Below, in pieces: positions 51,710 through 60,725 of a DNA stretch of 64,000 bases. This DNA is from Paludisphaera mucosa (GTDB lineage: Bacteria; Planctomycetota; Planctomycetia; Isosphaerales; Isosphaeraceae). A program made the position numbers and the translations under genes. Where the stretch lies: the NCBI RefSeq assembly GCF_029589435.1, contig NZ_JARRAG010000001.1, forward strand, positions 2,222,808-2,286,807. Reading direction: 5' to 3'. Numbering within the stretch: the stretch's first letter is position 1; every line of letters starts with the position of its first letter. The notes beneath the pieces are model-generated. The model made no database searches and had not been told where the DNA came from. It was given only the letters and a program-made list of their open reading frames with translations.

Positions 51710-52744
51710 TCAGTCCGCGTCGGCCGCGCACAGGGGGCCGACGCAGCCGGCGACGATGTGCTGCACGAGGTTGTAGACGATGATCGGCAGCAGCACCAGG
51801 GGCTGCGACGCCAGGATCGTCGACGCCAGCACGAGCCCGGTGCCGTTGTTGTTCATCCCCATGCCGAACATGAGCGCCGCGCGCTGAGGACGGCCCGCGC
51901 CCAGCAGCCGGCCGATCGCGTAACCGCCCACGAACGTGAGCACGCAAAGACCCGTCGACGCGATCAGGGCGACGCCGAGGAAGTCCCAATCCGGGTTCGC
52001 GAGCGCCTGCGGCAGGCACGCCGACGCGTTCGAGTAGCAGAGGACCAGCAGGACGAGCGTCGCAGCGGGCTTCAGCACGGCTTCCAGACGCTCAACGGTC
52101 GCGGCGGGCGCGAGCCGGCGGGCGAGCATGCCGAGCAGCGACGGGATCAGCACCCAGGCCGTGAGGAAGACGCCCGTCCCGCGGCCGGCCAGGGCCTGCA
52201 GCTCGGCCGCGACGTCGCCCGACGCCGCCAGCCCCGCGAACCGCAGCAGGGCCGGCGTGGCGAGCGGGCTGGCCAGGGTCGACCCGACCACCAGACCCAG
52301 GCTCAGGGCCATGTCGGCCCCGACGTTCTGCGCCCACCCCGTCGACGACCCCGCGATCGGCATCGCCGCGACGAGCGTCAGGCCCACGAGCAGGTTCGAC
52401 GCCTCGCCCGGGCTGTGCCACGCGACGAGGATCGGCGTCAGCGCCAGCAAATAGGCGAGCGGGATCGCCATGTTCGCGAAGAGCCCGGCCAGCACGACCG
52501 ACGGCCGCCGCGCGATCGCCCGCAAGCGGTCCGGCCGCGCCCGCAGGCCGGCGTTGAACAGCAGGATCGCCAGCAGGAGCGCCGGGCCCGTAGCCTCGAC
52601 CCGGACCGACCCCGCCCCGACGTCGAACAGGCGGACGTCGCGGATCCAGAGCCCGAACGCCGGCATCGCCCGGGCCGCGAGATACGACGCCGCGACGCAG
52701 AACGGCATCCGACGATGGATCCAATGATTCCAGTGCGAGACCAT
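51710..52744 (-). CDS. Bile acid:sodium symporter (BASS) family transporter
   Basis: A 344-residue membrane protein with about nine or ten hydrophobic helices. The BASS pattern is seen in PLAYLLALTP, the AAMPIAGSSTGWAQN sodium-site motif and GMGMNNNGTGLVLASTIL in the second half. Family members move organic anions such as pyruvate or bile acids with Na+. AGGAG lies ten bases before the ATG. It diverges from the PepSY-like gene, with a palindrome between them. Confidence 0.87.
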   Translation of the reverse strand: MVSHWNHWIHRRMPFCVAASYLAARAMPAFGLWIRDVRLFDVGAGSVRVEATGPALLLAILLFNAGLRARPDRLRAIARRPSVVLAGLFANMAIPLAYLLALTPILVAWHSPGEASNLLVGLTLVAAMPIAGSSTGWAQNVGADMALSLGLVVGSTLASPLATPALLRFAGLAASGDVAAELQALAGRGTGVFLTAWVLIPSLLGMLARRLAPAATVERLEAVLKPAATLVLLVLCYSNASACLPQALANPDWDFLGVALIASTGLCVLTFVGGYAIGRLLGAGRPQRAALMFGMGMNNNGTGLVLASTILASQPLVLLPIIVYNLVQHIVAGCVGPLCAADAD

Positions 52745-52834
52745 CTCAATCGCTCCTTGATCGGGGCGACGCCGGGCCCCGGGCCGCACGCCCGTCCGCC
52801 TCTTCGACGTCGGCCCGAATGCTAGGAGGCTCCC

Positions 52835-52863
52835 CTGAGACGGCCGCGAGGCGAGGATAAGAT
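52835..52863 (+). promoter_or_regulatory. Candidate promoter of the PepSY/two-component unit
   Basis: CTGAGA (52835-52840), a 17-base spacer and TAAGAT (52858-52863), about 110 bases before the PepSY-like ATG. The -10 lies within the palindrome at 52848-52881. Confidence 0.35.
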
Positions 52864-52881
52864 CGAACTTATCTCCGCCTC
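52848..52881. promoter_or_regulatory. Imperfect palindrome, candidate operator
   Basis: Arms of 14 bases, GAGGCGAGGATAAG and CTTATCTCCGCCTC, pair with two mismatches around ATCGAA. It sits between divergent genes, one of which leads into a two-component system, and overlaps a -10 hexamer. Confidence 0.45.
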
Positions 52882-52974
52882 ACGAACCCCTCAGCATGGT
52901 CTGTGTATGATGGGCCGAGGCCGGGCGGTCGTCGTTTCGGCCCTTCCAAGACTCGTCTCGCGGAGATGGAAATC

Positions 52975-53466
52975 ATGCGGACCCTGATCCTGAAAGCCCT
53001 CGGCGCGATCCTCCTGACGATCCCGGCCGGCTCTTCCTCTGCGGCGGCCGACGACGAGGCCCCCAAGGCGGTCCTCGACGCGATCAAGGCGAAGTTCCCG
53101 AAGGCCGAGATCACGCACGTCGAGAAGGAGGAGGAAGACGAAGAGACCATCTATGAAATCTCGTTGAAGGACGGCGACTCCCGCCACGACGTGGACGTCC
53201 GCCCCGACGGCCGGATCGAGGCGATCGAGACCGAGATCAAGACGTCCGACCTGCCGAAGCCCGTCGCCGACCTCGTCGCCGCGAAGTACCCCGGCAAGGC
53301 CGTCAAGAAGACCGAGAAGGTCGTCGAGTTCGAGAAGGACCGCGAGGTCACGACCTACGAGGTCGAGGTCAGCGTCGACGGCAAGACGCAGGAGATCGAG
53401 GCGACCCCGGACGGTAAGATCGTCGACGAGGATGACGATGACGACGATGAAGACGACGACGCCTGA
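52975..53466 (+). CDS. Secreted PepSY-like protein with Asp-rich tail
   Basis: A 163-residue exported protein: signal peptide (residues 1-24, SAA), then two PepSY-like (DUF2874-type) units, each beginning with a helix that ends in KFPKAEI or KYPGKAV and followed by strands (YEISLKDGDSRHDVDV; YEVEVSVDGKTQEIEA), and an acidic tail of about ten Asp/Glu. Such proteins bind metals or inhibit proteases. GGAG precedes the ATG. The response regulator starts 42 bases on. Confidence 0.8.
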   Translation: MRTLILKALGAILLTIPAGSSSAAADDEAPKAVLDAIKAKFPKAEITHVEKEEEDEETIYEISLKDGDSRHDVDVRPDGRIEAIETEIKTSDLPKPVADLVAAKYPGKAVKKTEKVVEFEKDREVTTYEVEVSVDGKTQEIEATPDGKIVDEDDDDDDEDDDA

Positions 53467-53508
53467 ACGGGGCGACGCTGGTCCGCGCGGGCGGCGGGAG
53501 GGGGACGC

Positions 53509-54210
53509 GTGCTGGGCATGAAGGTGCTGGTCGTCGAGGACGACGAGGAGATCGCCGACTTCCTGGTGCGCGGCCTCCGCGAGGAGGGCTTCGCGGTCGA
53601 CTGGCACGCGACCGGCCCCGACGGCTGGCAGGCGATGTCTCAGGGATCCTGCGACCTCGTCGTGCTCGACTGGTGGCTCCCCGGGATCGACGGCCTGACG
53701 CTGCTCAAGCGGTTCCGACAGTCGGGTCACGAGACCCCCGTCCTCTTCCTGACCGCGCGCGACGCCGTCTCCGACAAGGTCCGCGGCCTCGACGCGGGCG
53801 CGGACGATTACCTCTGCAAGCCGTTCGATTACGAGGAGCTGCTGGCCCGCCTCCGCGTCCTAGCGCGACGTCGGGCCGCCGCCGCGGCCGACTGGTTCAT
53901 CACCCACGCCGACGTCCGCGTGGACCTGCGGACTCATCAGGTCGAGCGCGCCGGCCGCCTGCTCGACCTCACCGCCAAACAGCAGGCTCTGCTCGTCTTC
54001 TTCCTGCGGCGGCCCGACGAGGTCCTCTCGCGGACGCGGATCTACGAGAGCGTCTGGGACGAGCGCTACGACGGCGTCTCGAACACGCTGGAATTTCATG
54101 TCATGGAACTGCGCCGCAAGCTCGAGGCGCACGGCCCCCGGCTGATCCACACGGTGCGGGGCCGGGGCTACGCCTTCGGCGAGCGGCCCGTCGCGGGGGA
54201 TCTCGGATGA
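53509..54210 (+). CDS. OmpR-family response regulator
   Basis: A 233-residue DNA-binding regulator: receiver domain with acidic pocket EDD (10-12), phospho-acceptor Asp54 in VVLDWWLPG, Thr in FLTARDA and Lys in CKPFDY; then a winged helix with LTAKQQALLVFFLRRP and THTVRGRGYAF-like IHTVRGRGYAF. GTG at 53509 follows GGAGGGGG; the ATG at 53518 is also possible. Its stop overlaps the kinase start (ATGA). The nearby palindrome is a candidate target. Confidence 0.95.
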   Translation: MLGMKVLVVEDDEEIADFLVRGLREEGFAVDWHATGPDGWQAMSQGSCDLVVLDWWLPGIDGLTLLKRFRQSGHETPVLFLTARDAVSDKVRGLDAGADDYLCKPFDYEELLARLRVLARRRAAAAADWFITHADVRVDLRTHQVERAGRLLDLTAKQQALLVFFLRRPDEVLSRTRIYESVWDERYDGVSNTLEFHVMELRRKLEAHGPRLIHTVRGRGYAFGERPVAGDLG

Positions 54211-55667
54211 CGCTGCAAGCCCGAGTCTCCTGGTTCTTCCTGGGCGCGCTCGCCCTGGTCCTGGTCGGCTTCTCGACGACCCTGTTCTTCGTCTCCGCGC
54301 GCTACCTGCATCGCCGGACCGAGGAGCGCGTCGAAACGATCCTCGACACGCTGGCCGCCGCGGCCGAGATCACGTCCGAGGGCGTCGAGTGGGAGCCCGA
54401 CGAGCGGAGCCTCACCTTCGGACGCAGGGCCCCCGAAGGGGGCTTCCAGTGGTCCGTTTCGGATGAACACGGACGGCCGATCGACGGATCGACCCGGCAG
54501 ACGATCCTGGCGCGACGAGACCTCGATCGATCCCTCGGCGGCCGGCGTCCCGTCCGGGCGACCGACGACCGCGGCGTCGGCTGGGTCGTCGGGGGCCGGC
54601 TGCTGAGCCCCGCGCAGGCCGGCTCCACCGCCGAGGCGACGCTGCCCAAAGGGTTCCACGCCGCGCTCCTCCTGCAGGCGGCCGTCGCGACGACGGACGT
54701 GGAGGCCGCGCTGCGGAACCTCGCCCTGTGGCTGATGGGGACCTCGGCCGGCGTGTGGGGGCTCGCCTTCCTGGGCGGTCGCCGGTTGGTGCGGCGAGCC
54801 CTGCGGCCGCTGACGGACATGGCCGAGGCGGCCCATGCGATCCGGGCCGACGACCTCTCCCCCCGCATCCCCGTCTCCGCGGCCGGCGACGAGCTGGGAG
54901 GGATCGCGGGCTCCCTAAACGCGATGCTGGGCCGTCTCCAGGAGGCGTTCGAACGCCAGCGGCGATTCACCGGCGACGCCTCGCACCAGTTGCGGACGCC
55001 GCTCACCGCGATCCAGGGGCAGGTCGACCTGGCCCTTCGGCGCGACCGCGACGTCGAGGAGTATCGCCGCACTCTGAAGGTTGTGCAGCGCAAGACGAAG
55101 CACCTGCGACGAATCGTCGAGTCGCTCCTCTTCCTCGCGCGGGCGGACCACGAGTCGTCGACGCCCACGCTCGAAGTCGTGGACCTCTCGACCTGGCTCC
55201 CCGAGCATTTGATGGCCTGGGGCGAGCATCCGCGGGCGGGGGATCTACGGATGGAGATGAGCGGGGCAGCCCCGATGCCGGTGAAGGCTCAGGCCGCCCT
55301 ACTCGCGGAGCTGGTCGACAACCTCGTCGACAACGCGGTGCGCCACGGCGAGCCGGGGACGCCGGTCGCGATCGCGGTCACGCGTCGGGGGCCGGGGATC
55401 GAGCTTTCGGTCGAGGATCGGGGGCCGGGGGTCGACGCCGCCGACGTCCCGCATCTCTTCGAATCGTTCTTCCAGACCGAAGAGGCGCGGCGGCGGGGGT
55501 CGGGGGGCGTCGGCCTCGGGCTCTCGATCGTGAAGCGGCTGGCGCGGCTGTTCGGCGCGACGGTCGAGGTCGAGAGCGAGCCGGGGCGCGGCGCGCGGTT
55601 CGTGGTCAGGTTCCCGGAGGCTGCGGACGAGACCGCCGTCGCGACGGCGACGACGACCCCCGCTTGA
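54207..55667 (+). CDS. Sensor histidine kinase
   Basis: A 486-residue inner-membrane kinase: one helix at the N-terminus (11-33), a ~140-residue periplasmic sensor without a known name, a second helix (about 170-190), HAMP, a dimerisation domain with phospho-His260 in DASHQLRTPL, and an ATPase with N-box LVDNLVDNAVRH, G1 EDRGPGV, F box LFESFF and G2 GGVGLGLSIVK. It is coupled to the OmpR regulator and follows a PepSY-like exported protein, a pairing known for metal- and envelope-sensing systems. Confidence 0.95.
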   Translation: MTLQARVSWFFLGALALVLVGFSTTLFFVSARYLHRRTEERVETILDTLAAAAEITSEGVEWEPDERSLTFGRRAPEGGFQWSVSDEHGRPIDGSTRQTILARRDLDRSLGGRRPVRATDDRGVGWVVGGRLLSPAQAGSTAEATLPKGFHAALLLQAAVATTDVEAALRNLALWLMGTSAGVWGLAFLGGRRLVRRALRPLTDMAEAAHAIRADDLSPRIPVSAAGDELGGIAGSLNAMLGRLQEAFERQRRFTGDASHQLRTPLTAIQGQVDLALRRDRDVEEYRRTLKVVQRKTKHLRRIVESLLFLARADHESSTPTLEVVDLSTWLPEHLMAWGEHPRAGDLRMEMSGAAPMPVKAQAALLAELVDNLVDNAVRHGEPGTPVAIAVTRRGPGIELSVEDRGPGVDAADVPHLFESFFQTEEARRRGSGGVGLGLSIVKRLARLFGATVEVESEPGRGARFVVRFPEAADETAVATATTTPA

Positions 55668-55676
55668 GGCCGGCGG

Positions 55677-57389
55677 TCATTCCTCGCTGCGTTCGCGGCG
55701 GACGACGACGCTGCGTCCCTTGATCCGGCTGCCGCGGAGGGCGTCGATGACGGAATCCGCCAGGTCTGAAGGGACCTCGACGAGCGAGAAGCGGTCGGCG
55801 ATGTCGATGTCGCCGACCTGGCGGCCGGTGAGGCCGGCCTCGCCCGTGATCGCGCCCACGAGGTCCTGCGGCCGCACGCCGGCGGAGCGGCCGGCGCCGA
55901 CGAACAGGCGGGTCATGTTGGCCCCCCGGTTCTCGCCGCCGCGGGGCCGTTCCCGGGAGCCGCGGGCCAGCGGCTTGCCGGGGCCGCCGCCGCGGGCGTC
56001 GCGGAAGGGCCGGTCGCGGTTCACCTCGACGTCGGGGATGTCCTCTTCCTGGTCGTCCGAGGCGACCGACTGGTGGAGCAGCTTGGCCGCGGCCATCGCC
56101 ACCTCCATCAGGTCGAACTCGCCGGCCAGCGACTCGACGATGACGCGGTAGCGCTCCAGATCGCCGCCGACGACCGCCTCGCGGATCGAGGCCCGGGTCA
56201 GCTCCAGGCGACGCGCCCGCAGGTCGGCGACGGTGGGGATCTTCTCGATCGAGATCTTCTGGCCGGTAGCCTGCTCGATGATCCGCAGCTGGCGATGCTC
56301 GCGGGGCTCGGCCAGGGTGATGGCGATCCCCTCGCGGCCGGCGCGGCCGACGCGGCCGATCCGGTGGACGTACGACTCGGCCTCGACCGGGACGTCGAAG
56401 TTGATGACGTGCGAGAGCTGCTGGATGTCGAGCCCGCGGGCGGCGACGTCGGTGGCGATCAGCAGGTCGGCCGACTCGCTCCGGAACTTCTTCATGACCC
56501 GGTTGCGCTGCTCCTGGGTCATGCCGCCGTGCAGGCCCTCGACGCGGCAGCCGCGCGAGGCCAGCGTCTCCACCAGCTCGTCGACCTCGTTGCGGCGGCG
56601 GCAGAAGACGATGGCGGACGTGGGGTTCTCGATGTCGAGCACCCGGCCCAGCGTCGCCAGCTTGTGGCCGCGGGGGACGATGTACGCGGTCTGCTTGACC
56701 AGCGGCACGGTCCCGGCGGCCGACGGCTCGGCCTGGATCTGGATCTTCTGGGGGTCGACCTGGTGCTTGCGGGCGATGGCGGTGATCCGGGGCGGCAGCG
56801 TCGCCGAGAAGAGGACCGTCTGCCGCTCCTTCGGCGTCTCCGAGAGGATCGACTCGATGTCCTCGGCGAAGCCCATGTCGAGCATCTCGTCGGCCTCGTC
56901 CAGGACCACGATCCGGACGCCGTCGAGGCGGAGGGTCTTGCGCTTGATCAGGTCGAGCGCGCGGCCCGGGGTGGCGATGACGATGTCGGCCCCGCGCTCC
57001 AGGGCGCGGATCTGGGGGCCGTAGGCCTGGCCGCCGTAGACCGGCAGGACCGTCGCCCCGATCGGCCGGCCGTACTTGTGGACGGCCTCGGCCACCTGCA
57101 TGGCCAGCTCGCGGGTCGGCACCAGCACGATGGCGAAGGGGCGGGCGCGCTTCTTGTCCTCGAGCGAGAGCCGGTGGAGCATCGGCAGCGCGAACGCGGC
57201 CGTCTTGCCCGTGCCCGTCGCGGCCTGGCCGATGAGGTCCTTGCCCGTGAGCAGGACCGGGATCGCCTCGCGCTGGATCGGCGACGGCTCCTCGTAGCCG
57301 AGGTCGTTCAACGCCTCCAGCAGGCGGGTGTCCAGACCCAACGACGTAAACCCAGGCGCAGCCACTTTCTTCGTGCCCTTCTCGGCCAT
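55677..57389 (-). CDS. DEAD-box RNA helicase with DbpA-type RNA-binding domain
   Basis: An ATP-dependent RNA helicase of 570 residues in the DeaD/CsdA class, acting in ribosome assembly or RNA decay. Visible motifs: Q-motif PSPIQREAIP, AATGTGKT, PTRELAMQ, VLDEADEMLDMGF, LFSATLP, VFCRRRNEVDEL, ATDVAARGLDI and HRIGRVGR. A Gly/Arg-rich linker follows, then a ~75-residue DbpA-like RNA-binding domain ending in RSVVVRRER. The start MAEKG is taken at 57389. It converges on the histidine kinase gene (9-base gap). Confidence 0.95.
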   Translation of the reverse strand: MAEKGTKKVAAPGFTSLGLDTRLLEALNDLGYEEPSPIQREAIPVLLTGKDLIGQAATGTGKTAAFALPMLHRLSLEDKKRARPFAIVLVPTRELAMQVAEAVHKYGRPIGATVLPVYGGQAYGPQIRALERGADIVIATPGRALDLIKRKTLRLDGVRIVVLDEADEMLDMGFAEDIESILSETPKERQTVLFSATLPPRITAIARKHQVDPQKIQIQAEPSAAGTVPLVKQTAYIVPRGHKLATLGRVLDIENPTSAIVFCRRRNEVDELVETLASRGCRVEGLHGGMTQEQRNRVMKKFRSESADLLIATDVAARGLDIQQLSHVINFDVPVEAESYVHRIGRVGRAGREGIAITLAEPREHRQLRIIEQATGQKISIEKIPTVADLRARRLELTRASIREAVVGGDLERYRVIVESLAGEFDLMEVAMAAAKLLHQSVASDDQEEDIPDVEVNRDRPFRDARGGGPGKPLARGSRERPRGGENRGANMTRLFVGAGRSAGVRPQDLVGAITGEAGLTGRQVGDIDIADRFSLVEVPSDLADSVIDALRGSRIKGRSVVVRRERSEE

Positions 57390-57523
57390 CCGCGAAACCT
57401 TCCCTTCCTCGCCCCCGCGTCGCCCTTCGAAACAAACCAAGAGGATAACAAATTCTCAATCCATCGTCCATCGCGAAGGGCCCGGGAATCGACGCGTCGA
57501 CCCGGGCCCCTCGCGGTCGGGCG

Positions 57524-58456
57524 TCAGACGTCGCAGAGCGTCACGGCCTGCTTCAGGCCTTCGAGCGGGTCGCGGGTGGGGATGAACTCGTGGCCGACCC
57601 AGCCGTCGTAGCCGATGTCCAGCAGGGCCTGCATGAGGGGCGGGAAGAAGATCTCCTGCTTCTCGTCCAGCTCCGCCCGGCCCGGGTTGCCGGCGGTGTG
57701 GATGTGGCCGACGAGCCCCTTGAGCTGGTGCAGCCGACGGATCAGGTCGCCGTCCATGATCTGGACGTGGTAGAAGTCGAACAGGAGCTTCAGGTGGGGC
57801 GAGCCGACCTTCTTGATGATGTCGATGCAGTAGTCGACGTGGTCGCCCTGGTAGCCGGGGTGGCCCTTCATCGGGTGGTCGTCGGCGCGGGTGTTGAGCA
57901 TCTCCAGGCAGAGCGTCACGCCCTTGTCGCCGGCGTAGTCGACGACCTTCTTGAAGCCCTCGACGCAGTTGGCGGCGCCCTGCTCCGGCGAGATCCCCTC
58001 GGCGTAGCCGGTGAAGCAGATGACCTTCTTGTAGCCGTACTCGGCGCAGTCGTCGATCGACTTCTTCGTGGCCGCGATCACGCGGTCCCAGTTCGCGGGG
58101 TTGTTGAAGCCCTTCGTGAACGGCGGGTCGGGGCTGATGTCGATCTGGGCGATGGCGTTGGTGAGGCCCGCCGCCTTGAGCTTGGGGTACATCGTCGGCG
58201 GCGCCAGCTCGACGCTGGTGCAGCCCAGGTCCTTGGCCATCTGGATGAACGCGTCGTCGTCCTTCCAGTAGGGCTCGTAGCACCAGTGGACGAGCGACTG
58301 CTTGATCCGGCCGTTCTTGATCAGGGGCATGGTCGTGGCCTTCGCGGTTCGGGTCGCGCCCGCGAGGCCCAGCGCGGCCGCGCCGGCGACCTTCAGGAGG
58401 TCGCGCCGGCTGGTCCCGTCGGGCGTGTCGTCGCGGGGGCTGTCGGGGATGTCCAT
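57524..58456 (-). CDS. Tat-exported sugar isomerase/epimerase-like TIM-barrel protein
   Basis: A 310-residue protein with a Tat signal (SRRDLLKVAGAAALGLAG) and an AP-endonuclease-2/xylose-isomerase-like barrel resembling hydroxypyruvate isomerase: QSLVHWCYEPYWKD, LEMLNTRADDHPM (metal Glu), LLFDFYHVQIMDGD (Asp/His) and GHEFIPTRDP (Glu). Substrate is unknown. It is divergent from the nucleoside hydrolase gene, so the two may be linked in sugar handling. Confidence 0.88.
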   Translation of the reverse strand: MDIPDSPRDDTPDGTSRRDLLKVAGAAALGLAGATRTAKATTMPLIKNGRIKQSLVHWCYEPYWKDDDAFIQMAKDLGCTSVELAPPTMYPKLKAAGLTNAIAQIDISPDPPFTKGFNNPANWDRVIAATKKSIDDCAEYGYKKVICFTGYAEGISPEQGAANCVEGFKKVVDYAGDKGVTLCLEMLNTRADDHPMKGHPGYQGDHVDYCIDIIKKVGSPHLKLLFDFYHVQIMDGDLIRRLHQLKGLVGHIHTAGNPGRAELDEKQEIFFPPLMQALLDIGYDGWVGHEFIPTRDPLEGLKQAVTLCDV

Positions 58457-58631
58457 GGGGGAGGGTTCCTTCCGCGTCTCGCCCCCCGGCGGCGGAGCCG
58501 GCGCCGTGGGCGAACATCGTCACGATACGGCAGCGGGCGGCCGTATGCGAGGAGCGACCGCGGCGGAAACGCGGGAATCGACGCGGCCCGCGAGGGCCCG
58601 ATCGTCCCACGGCTTTCGGCCCGCCGGGGCG

Positions 58632-58660
58632 TTGCCCGGCCCCCGGCGCTGCGTTAGAGT
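58632..58660 (+). promoter_or_regulatory. Candidate promoter of the nucleoside hydrolase/ABC unit
   Basis: TTGCCC (58632-58637), 17 bases and TAGAGT (58655-58660), about 60 bases before the nucleoside hydrolase ATG. Confidence 0.35.
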
Positions 58661-58721
58661 AACCCCGGTCATCCACCTTCCCGAACGGCCTGGGTCGGGC
58701 CGCGAACACGAGGTCGAACCG

Positions 58722-59753
58722 ATGCGAGGCGTCTGGACAACCCTGATCGCGGGAGCGTCGCTGCTCGCCGCCGCCGCCCCGGCGAAGGCCGCCGAGCCCG
58801 TCGGCCTGATCTTCGACACCGACATCTGCGGCGACGTCGACGACGTCCTCGCGCTGGGCATGATCCACGCGATGGAGTCGCGCGGCGACTGCAAGCTGCT
58901 CGCCGTGACGGTCAGCGTCGACAACGCCAAGGCCGCCCCGTTCGTCGACCTGGTGAACACGTACTACGGCCGCGGCGAGGTCCCCGTCGGCGTCGTCGGC
59001 GCGGGGGGCGCGAAGGAAGACGGCAAGTACCTGCCGATGGTCGACGCGCACGACGACGGCAAGCCCCGCTACCCCCACGACCTCTCCACCGCCCCGCCCG
59101 CGACGGCCGTCCTCCGCAAGGTCCTGGCGGCCCGGCCCGACAGCTCGGTGGTCATCGCGCAGGTCGGCTTCTCGACCAACCTGGCGCGGCTGCTCGAGAC
59201 GCCCGGCGACGAATTCTCGCCGCTCACCGGAGTCGAGCTGGTGAAGGCCAAGGTGAAGTTCCTCTCGCTCATGGCCGGCTCGTTCAAGCCCATCGACGGC
59301 AACGCCCGCTACATCGAGTACAACGTCATCAAGGACGTCCCGAGCTGTGCGAAGCTGGCCGCGGACTGGCCGACCGAGCTGGTCTTCAGCGGCTTCGAGA
59401 TCGGCATCGCCCTCCCCTACCCCGCGACGAGTATCGAGCGCGACTACGGCTACGTGAAGCACCACCCGCTGGCCGAGGCGTACATCCTGTATAACCCGCC
59501 GCCCCACAACCGGCCGACGTGGGACCTGACCAGCGTCCTCTACGCCGTCCACCCCGACCGCGGCTACTTCGACGTCTCCCAGCCCGGCGACGTGACGATC
59601 GAGAAGGACGGCTTCTCGAAGTTCGCCCCCGAACCGAAGGGCCGCAGCCGCTACCTGATCCTCCGCGACCCCGCCCAGACGGCGCGCGTTTTGGAAGCCC
59701 TCGTCCAGCTCTCCAGCCAGCCGCCCGACGGGCGCGAAGGAGCCCGGCCGTGA
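58722..59753 (+). CDS. Exported nucleoside hydrolase
   Basis: An inosine/uridine-preferring-type hydrolase cleaving nucleosides to ribose and base. It carries a signal peptide (residues 1-24, AKA) and the calcium-binding aspartate cluster DTDICGDVDD (32-41), here with Cys where many homologues have Pro-Gly. A further Asp for the active site would be in the C-terminal half, but a clear match to the usual HD motif is not seen. It is coupled to the substrate-binding protein gene (GTGA overlap), so products are probably taken up by the ABC transporter that follows. Confidence 0.85.
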   Translation: MRGVWTTLIAGASLLAAAAPAKAAEPVGLIFDTDICGDVDDVLALGMIHAMESRGDCKLLAVTVSVDNAKAAPFVDLVNTYYGRGEVPVGVVGAGGAKEDGKYLPMVDAHDDGKPRYPHDLSTAPPATAVLRKVLAARPDSSVVIAQVGFSTNLARLLETPGDEFSPLTGVELVKAKVKFLSLMAGSFKPIDGNARYIEYNVIKDVPSCAKLAADWPTELVFSGFEIGIALPYPATSIERDYGYVKHHPLAEAYILYNPPPHNRPTWDLTSVLYAVHPDRGYFDVSQPGDVTIEKDGFSKFAPEPKGRSRYLILRDPAQTARVLEALVQLSSQPPDGREGARP

Positions 59754-60724
59754 GGACCCTCGCCCCGATGCGCCCCATCCTGGCCGCCCTCATCCTGGCC
59801 GTGGTCGCCGGCTGCAACGGCGAGCCCGCCGGGGCCCCGGGCGCCGCGCCCTCGCCCGCCCCCGCGGCCCCGGGCAAGCCCCGGATCGCCCTGGTCATGA
59901 AGTCGCTGGCCAACGAGTTCTTCGCGATCATGGCGAAGGGGGCCGAGGCGTACCAGAAGGAGCACGCCGACAAGTTCGACCTGATCGTCAACGGCATCAA
60001 GGACGAGCGCGACATCGCCCGCCAGGTGTCGCTGATGGACGAGATGATCGGCCAGAAGGTCGCCGCCATCGTGATCGCCCCGGCCGACTCCAAGGCCCTG
60101 GTCTCGGCCTGCCGCCGGGCGCAGGAGGCCGGGATCGTCGTCGTGAACATCGACAACAAGCTGGAAGACGCCGTGCTCGCCGAGCAAGGGATCAAGGTCC
60201 CGTTCGTCGGCCCCGACAACCGCGCGGGGGCGAAGCTCGCGGGCGACTACCTGGCCGGCAAGCTCAAGGCGGGCGACCCGGTGGCGATCGTCGAGGGGCT
60301 CAAGACGGCCTTCAACGGCCAGCAGCGGCTGCTCGGCTTCCAGGAGTCGGCGAAGGCCGCGAACCTCAAGATCGTCGACTCCCAGAGCGCCCAGTGGGAG
60401 ATCGCCCCGGCGAACCGGGTGGCGTCGGCCATGCTCAGCGAGCATCCCGAGATCAAGGCCCTGATGTGCTGCAACGACAGCATGGCCCTGGGCGCCCTGG
60501 CGGCGGCCAAGGCGGCCGGGCGATCGGGCGACGTCCTCATCATCGGCTACGACGGCATCTCGGCCGTGCGGACGGCGATCGACGACGGCGCGATCCTGGC
60601 GACCGTGGATCAACACGCCGACCGGCTCGCGGTCTTCGGCCTCGAATACGCGCTCGACCTGATCGTCGGGAAGGGGACGCCCGCCGACCGCACGACGCCC
60701 GTCGACCTGGTGGTCAAGAAGTGA
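59750..60724 (+). CDS. Sugar ABC transporter substrate-binding lipoprotein
   Basis: A ribose/galactose-type periplasmic binding protein (RbsB-like) of 324 residues, anchored by lipobox VVAGC. Two Rossmann-like lobes are seen: ALVMKSLANEFFAIMAKGAE and a second with LMCCNDSMALGALAAAKAAGR and VLIIGYDGISAVRTAID. The GTG at 59750 has AAGGAG 7 bases before it and overlaps the previous stop; the ATG at 59768 is less likely. Ribose or nucleoside is inferred from the neighbour. Confidence 0.92.
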   Translation: MRTLAPMRPILAALILAVVAGCNGEPAGAPGAAPSPAPAAPGKPRIALVMKSLANEFFAIMAKGAEAYQKEHADKFDLIVNGIKDERDIARQVSLMDEMIGQKVAAIVIAPADSKALVSACRRAQEAGIVVVNIDNKLEDAVLAEQGIKVPFVGPDNRAGAKLAGDYLAGKLKAGDPVAIVEGLKTAFNGQQRLLGFQESAKAANLKIVDSQSAQWEIAPANRVASAMLSEHPEIKALMCCNDSMALGALAAAKAAGRSGDVLIIGYDGISAVRTAIDDGAILATVDQHADRLAVFGLEYALDLIVGKGTPADRTTPVDLVVKK

Positions 60725-60725
60725 C

